From Daphnia carinata (Eukaryota; Arthropoda; Branchiopoda; Diplostraca; Daphniidae), in contig NC_081332.1 in the NCBI RefSeq assembly GCF_022539665.2, positions 6,290,303-6,354,302 on the forward strand: a DNA stretch of 64,000 bases, in the 5' to 3' direction. Each line of letters begins with the position of its first letter. The first letter of the stretch is position 1. Position numbers and translations under genes: made by a program. This document shows positions 60,525 through 64,000 of the stretch, in pieces. The notes under the pieces are model-generated. The model saw only the letters and a program-made list of their open reading frames with translations. It did no database searches and was not told the origin of the DNA.

Positions 60525-61976
60525 GACTTCCTCTTTTTTTGTATTTCATTTTTCTTTTTTCCCCTTCATCTATAAATATATACTTCGTTCACTTTGTATA
60601 CATGCACAATTTTTTGTTGTCCCTTTTTTTTAGCTTGTGCTATGTACGTATATTTCTCGAGTCTTCGAGCTTGTTATATTGCCAAGAAAAATTGTGCGTT
60701 CGTTCTCTGTTGTCATCTTTGTCACGTCAAAAATACCTAAAGGAAAATCCCTGAAAAAAAAAAAATAGAAAAACGAACGGCATGAAATCATTCCATCATT
60801 TTGACGTCACCGGTTGCTTGACAAATTGTTTCGCTTCTTGAATGAACATTTTTTTTTTTTTCAAATTTCTAAAAGAGCCACACAATCTGGACCCAGACGC
60901 TTTCAGATCCGTATGAGCAATGCCCTAAACAACAAAAAAAAAAAAAAAATAAGCAGTTCCGTTCTATTCATGGTCTTGAAAATAAAAAATTCTATCCTAA
61001 GCAGACGCCAAATCAACAAGGACCGTTAATATAAAAATTAAAAATAAACATTTAAAATTTTTGGTGGGGGTCTTTATTAGGATTTTTGTTTTGTTCCCCC
61101 TCAGCAAACGACGTATATTTCCGTACGCTCCATTCATTCATTCATTCTCGATTGGATCAAAAAGTCACACAGTCCACGCTTGTCACGCGGGATGAAGATC
61201 CGTGTCGGACAAACGTTGCTGCGCCAGAGACGCACACACAGACACAGGCGGGTGGCCACAATAACGAGATGACATCAGCGCCTTCCTTCTCCCCTTTTGT
61301 GTGTGTGTGTGTGTCTATGTGTGTGTCTGTAATTCTGCTGTTGAAGCGCCTAAACAGCCATCACCCCCGGTTGGGTTCGTCCGCTGTGCGCATCTTCATC
61401 TAATCCGTTGGATTTCGAGATTGTCCACACTCTGCCGGTTGGCAAAGAGAGCGCACGGGCCATCTTCCTCCTGTCTGCTCGGATGTATTCATGAGACAGT
61501 TCCAAGGCACCGTCACAGTTGAACACGACGCGTTTTTTTCTTTTCTTTTCTTTTGGCCCACAAGATCCAAGCCACCATGGCCGAATATTCATGCGCATAC
61601 ATGAAGAGCAGGCCAGCATTGAGCAACGTTTAAATATATACACACACACACAGACAGACTTTACACACAACAATACACTGTGTATTTGTTGAATCCCCCC
61701 CCCCTCTTTTTTTTTGCAGTTGCATACATATTCCGGCAGGGTTCATTTACGTGGAAATTCTGACACGCTCACGACAGGGGCACCCGGCCATTTATATTCC
61801 GGCATCATGATGAATGGAAAAGGGCAAAACTCTTTTGCCAGGTTTTCTTCTTCTTACAGCAGGGGGCCCCCCGTTTCGAGCCTGTAGAAGAAGAAGAAAA
61901 GGGCTGAAGGGCGAAGATGAATACATTACAATAATATCAAAGAGGCTCGAGCGAAACGAGTCAGCGTGTGCGCGCA

Positions 61977-62007
<31 letters not shown>

Positions 62008-64000
62008 ACAATCTACTATTTATTTATTTTTCTTTGGGGCTATTCTTCTTTTTTAGAGCAAAACGGGCTCACACACACATGAAGAAAGAGATTCTAAAAA
62101 ACGCTTATTTTTATTATTATTATTATTTTTTTTTTCATTACTGAAATGGAGCCCTGTCTATAAATATATGGACGTTAAGACATTCAGTTGTTTCCTTTTT
62201 GGCTTCCTCGTTCGATTCGTTTCAAGTTGTCGTCCAAGTTTGTGCGCGAGCGTCACCCCCCCCCCCCTTCTTTGCTGTAAGGACGTAAAGAAACGGTAGA
62301 CGATCGGAACGAACGGAGGAATTCCTCATTTAAATAGAAGGAGGAGGAAATGAAGCGCCGGAGTGCAAGTTACTTGGATGGGTGGGTGGATATGAAGGGA
62401 GAAAAAAAAAAAAAAGAAGGGAAGGAAGGAACACAGATGGACCAATCACTCAGCCGGCGACAGATGGGACTGTTCCTCTTGTCTGCTTTTGTATGGCCCC
62501 TGGATGTGCCCTCTCTCTCTCTCTCCGTGATGCATCCCGAAAAAAAAGAAAGAAGTGTAGTTCTTTTGCCCAAGTTCCTATCAGTTAGAAAGAAAAAAAA
62601 AAAAAAAAAAAGGGAAGAAAACAAAAATTACAAGACCGCCAGCTTTTTGAGAATGGATAGATGGATGGTTATATGGATGGATGGATGGACGAGTTCGGCC
62701 ACCCAAAATGTCGTCATTTTCATCCGCCTCCTTTAACTCGCCACCCCTCCCCGCACACGACAAACTTCCGATAGAGCCGCATTTTCATCGCACGTTGGCG
62801 CACTCTATTTCGGTCGGAAAAAAACTGGCTGAAGCGATGAAGAATTTGGGCCGTGTTACACGACCCACTCAGACACCACACAATCCTGCCTCGAACTAAT
62901 TTAACAATCATAATAATCTACCATATCGCAATTTTTTTTTCGTGATATTCAAATAAAAAAAAGGGGAACAAAACGGGCTCGTATTATTGGCCCGTGTGAT
63001 TCCATTGTTCGATGCAAAAAAAAAAAAAGAAACTTTGTACACATATACGAGCTGGTTGAACATCTCCTGCTAAAACCTGGCCGTGTCGTTGCACTGGGCA
63101 CAAAAGCGGGGGGAAAAAACACAACTGGCAGTGCCATGTGATGTTGAACAAAAGGGAACTCAAAAGAAGAATAGGGGCCGAACGAAACGTGACATGATAA
63201 GAAGAAGACACGGTAGGCTAACATGCGCCTTAGACGGAGTGCAGTAGAGATGCCAAGAAACAAGAAGAAAAAAAAAATAGAGAGAGAGAGAGAGAGAGAG
63301 AGAGAGCTGGGCAGGTTATTATGAATACTCGCCTAAAGGTCCTAGACGCAATATTCAATAGGATGTAAATGATTACGCGGCAGGAAATAAACGGGTCGAG
63401 GGGTTGCGTGTCGTCTCCGATGGGCTGCTGCCCAAATTTCTCGGAATACGGAATTGCGAAGAAGAAGAAGAAGAAGAAAAAAAAGTCCTGTCAGGTCCAA
63501 ACTATCCGGGAGTGGTCAGGACTAAAAGGTAAACAAGGCGGAGATAAGGCATCAACTTAGCGCTTAAGGTTTCTACATTTATTGTACGTGTCACGTGTTA
63601 GATGTGAAATTGCAACGGTGCGCGTTTTGGGTTCGCGTAGTCTCAACTTGTCACACGCACAGCGAATGGAGAGCGCGCGTTAAACATTTATCCGTGTGGA
63701 CAGCTAACTATGCAAATAAGCCAACTAAAAAGCGCTTCGCCAACAACATTGTCTCATTTCTTTTCAACACACAAATTCCATTGTTTCGTTTTTTCTTCGA
63801 AAGATGAAACGAACGACTCTCTTTCTCAAACGCTTTGCACAGAGTCTGAAGAGTTCGCGGAAACAAGAAACCGGACAACTCAATGGGCACGTTTTCAACA
63901 GGAATAATACACAAAAAAAAGGAGAAAAAGAAATTGTAGGGAGAATGAAGAGAGTTAAGGAAAGCACAAAAGAGGAGGAGTGGTTGCATCTCTTAAGCCA
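57000..64000. other. Gene-free region (part 4) to the window end
   Basis: Includes the 24-nt C run at 60501-60524, CA repeats (61977-62000), GATG repeats (62655-62690) and a GA repeat (63281-63306). The last 500 nt are less repetitive and richer in CpG (around 63590-63700), which could be the start of a neighbouring gene's regulatory region. Confidence 0.5.
60501..60524. repeat. Poly(C) run of 24 nt
   Basis: Uninterrupted C on +, G on -. Capable of G-quadruplex or i-motif formation. Confidence 0.9.

Overview
The window looks like nuclear DNA from a small-genome arthropod, most likely a branchiopod crustacean of the Daphnia type. The evidence is spliced genes with many 55-130 nt introns, a moderate GC content, very many A/T and C/G homopolymers and CA/TC microsatellites, and proteins closest to arthropod families. 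The species is an inference; nothing in the sequence names it. No operons, ribosome binding sites or CRISPR arrays were seen.

The left 3.6 kb is gene-dense. The window opens inside the last exons of a mitochondrial carnitine/acylcarnitine carrier (SLC25A20 family, + strand, stop at 511-513). Facing it tail to tail is a complete ARPC4 gene (Arp2/3 complex subunit 4, - strand, 767-1644, five coding exons, 168 aa). Divergent from ARPC4 is an unrecognised 139-aa coiled-coil protein (+ strand, 2172-2772), followed by exon-like segments up to a poly(A) signal at 3551. From 3603 to 5358 lies a foldback element: two arms of about 0.6 kb, nearly identical and inverted, around a 0.5 kb spacer that carries three tRNA-like sequences. 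The stretch 5.36-9.0 kb holds exon-like fragments that could not be assigned to a strand, a diverged direct duplication and the 3' flank of the next gene.

The window is dominated by one gene, a plexin receptor on the - strand (coding span 9005-39748, 21 coding exons, about 2035 aa). It was rebuilt exon by exon with consistent splice phases. The order is signal peptide, sema domain, three PSI domains interleaved with IPT/TIG domains, a furin-like RRKR site, one transmembrane helix, and a split Ras/Rap-GAP domain interrupted by a Rho-binding domain, with both catalytic arginine sites present. Length, the RRKR site and the GAP motif favour a PlexB-type receptor over PlexA. The ectodomain exons are separated by introns of up to 5.9 kb full of low-complexity DNA; the cytoplasmic exons are compact. 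One exon carries a 1-base insertion that breaks the frame (GGG at 14780-14782), a 57-nt exon looks like a duplicate of the start of the next exon, and two short introns are open and a multiple of three.

From 39.77 to 64 kb no protein-coding gene can be supported. This is the 5' side of the plexin gene, where its leader exon(s) and promoter should lie, made of short unique islands between homopolymers and microsatellites. The genes are housekeeping (fatty-acid import, actin nucleation) and guidance signalling and do not form a functional cluster.
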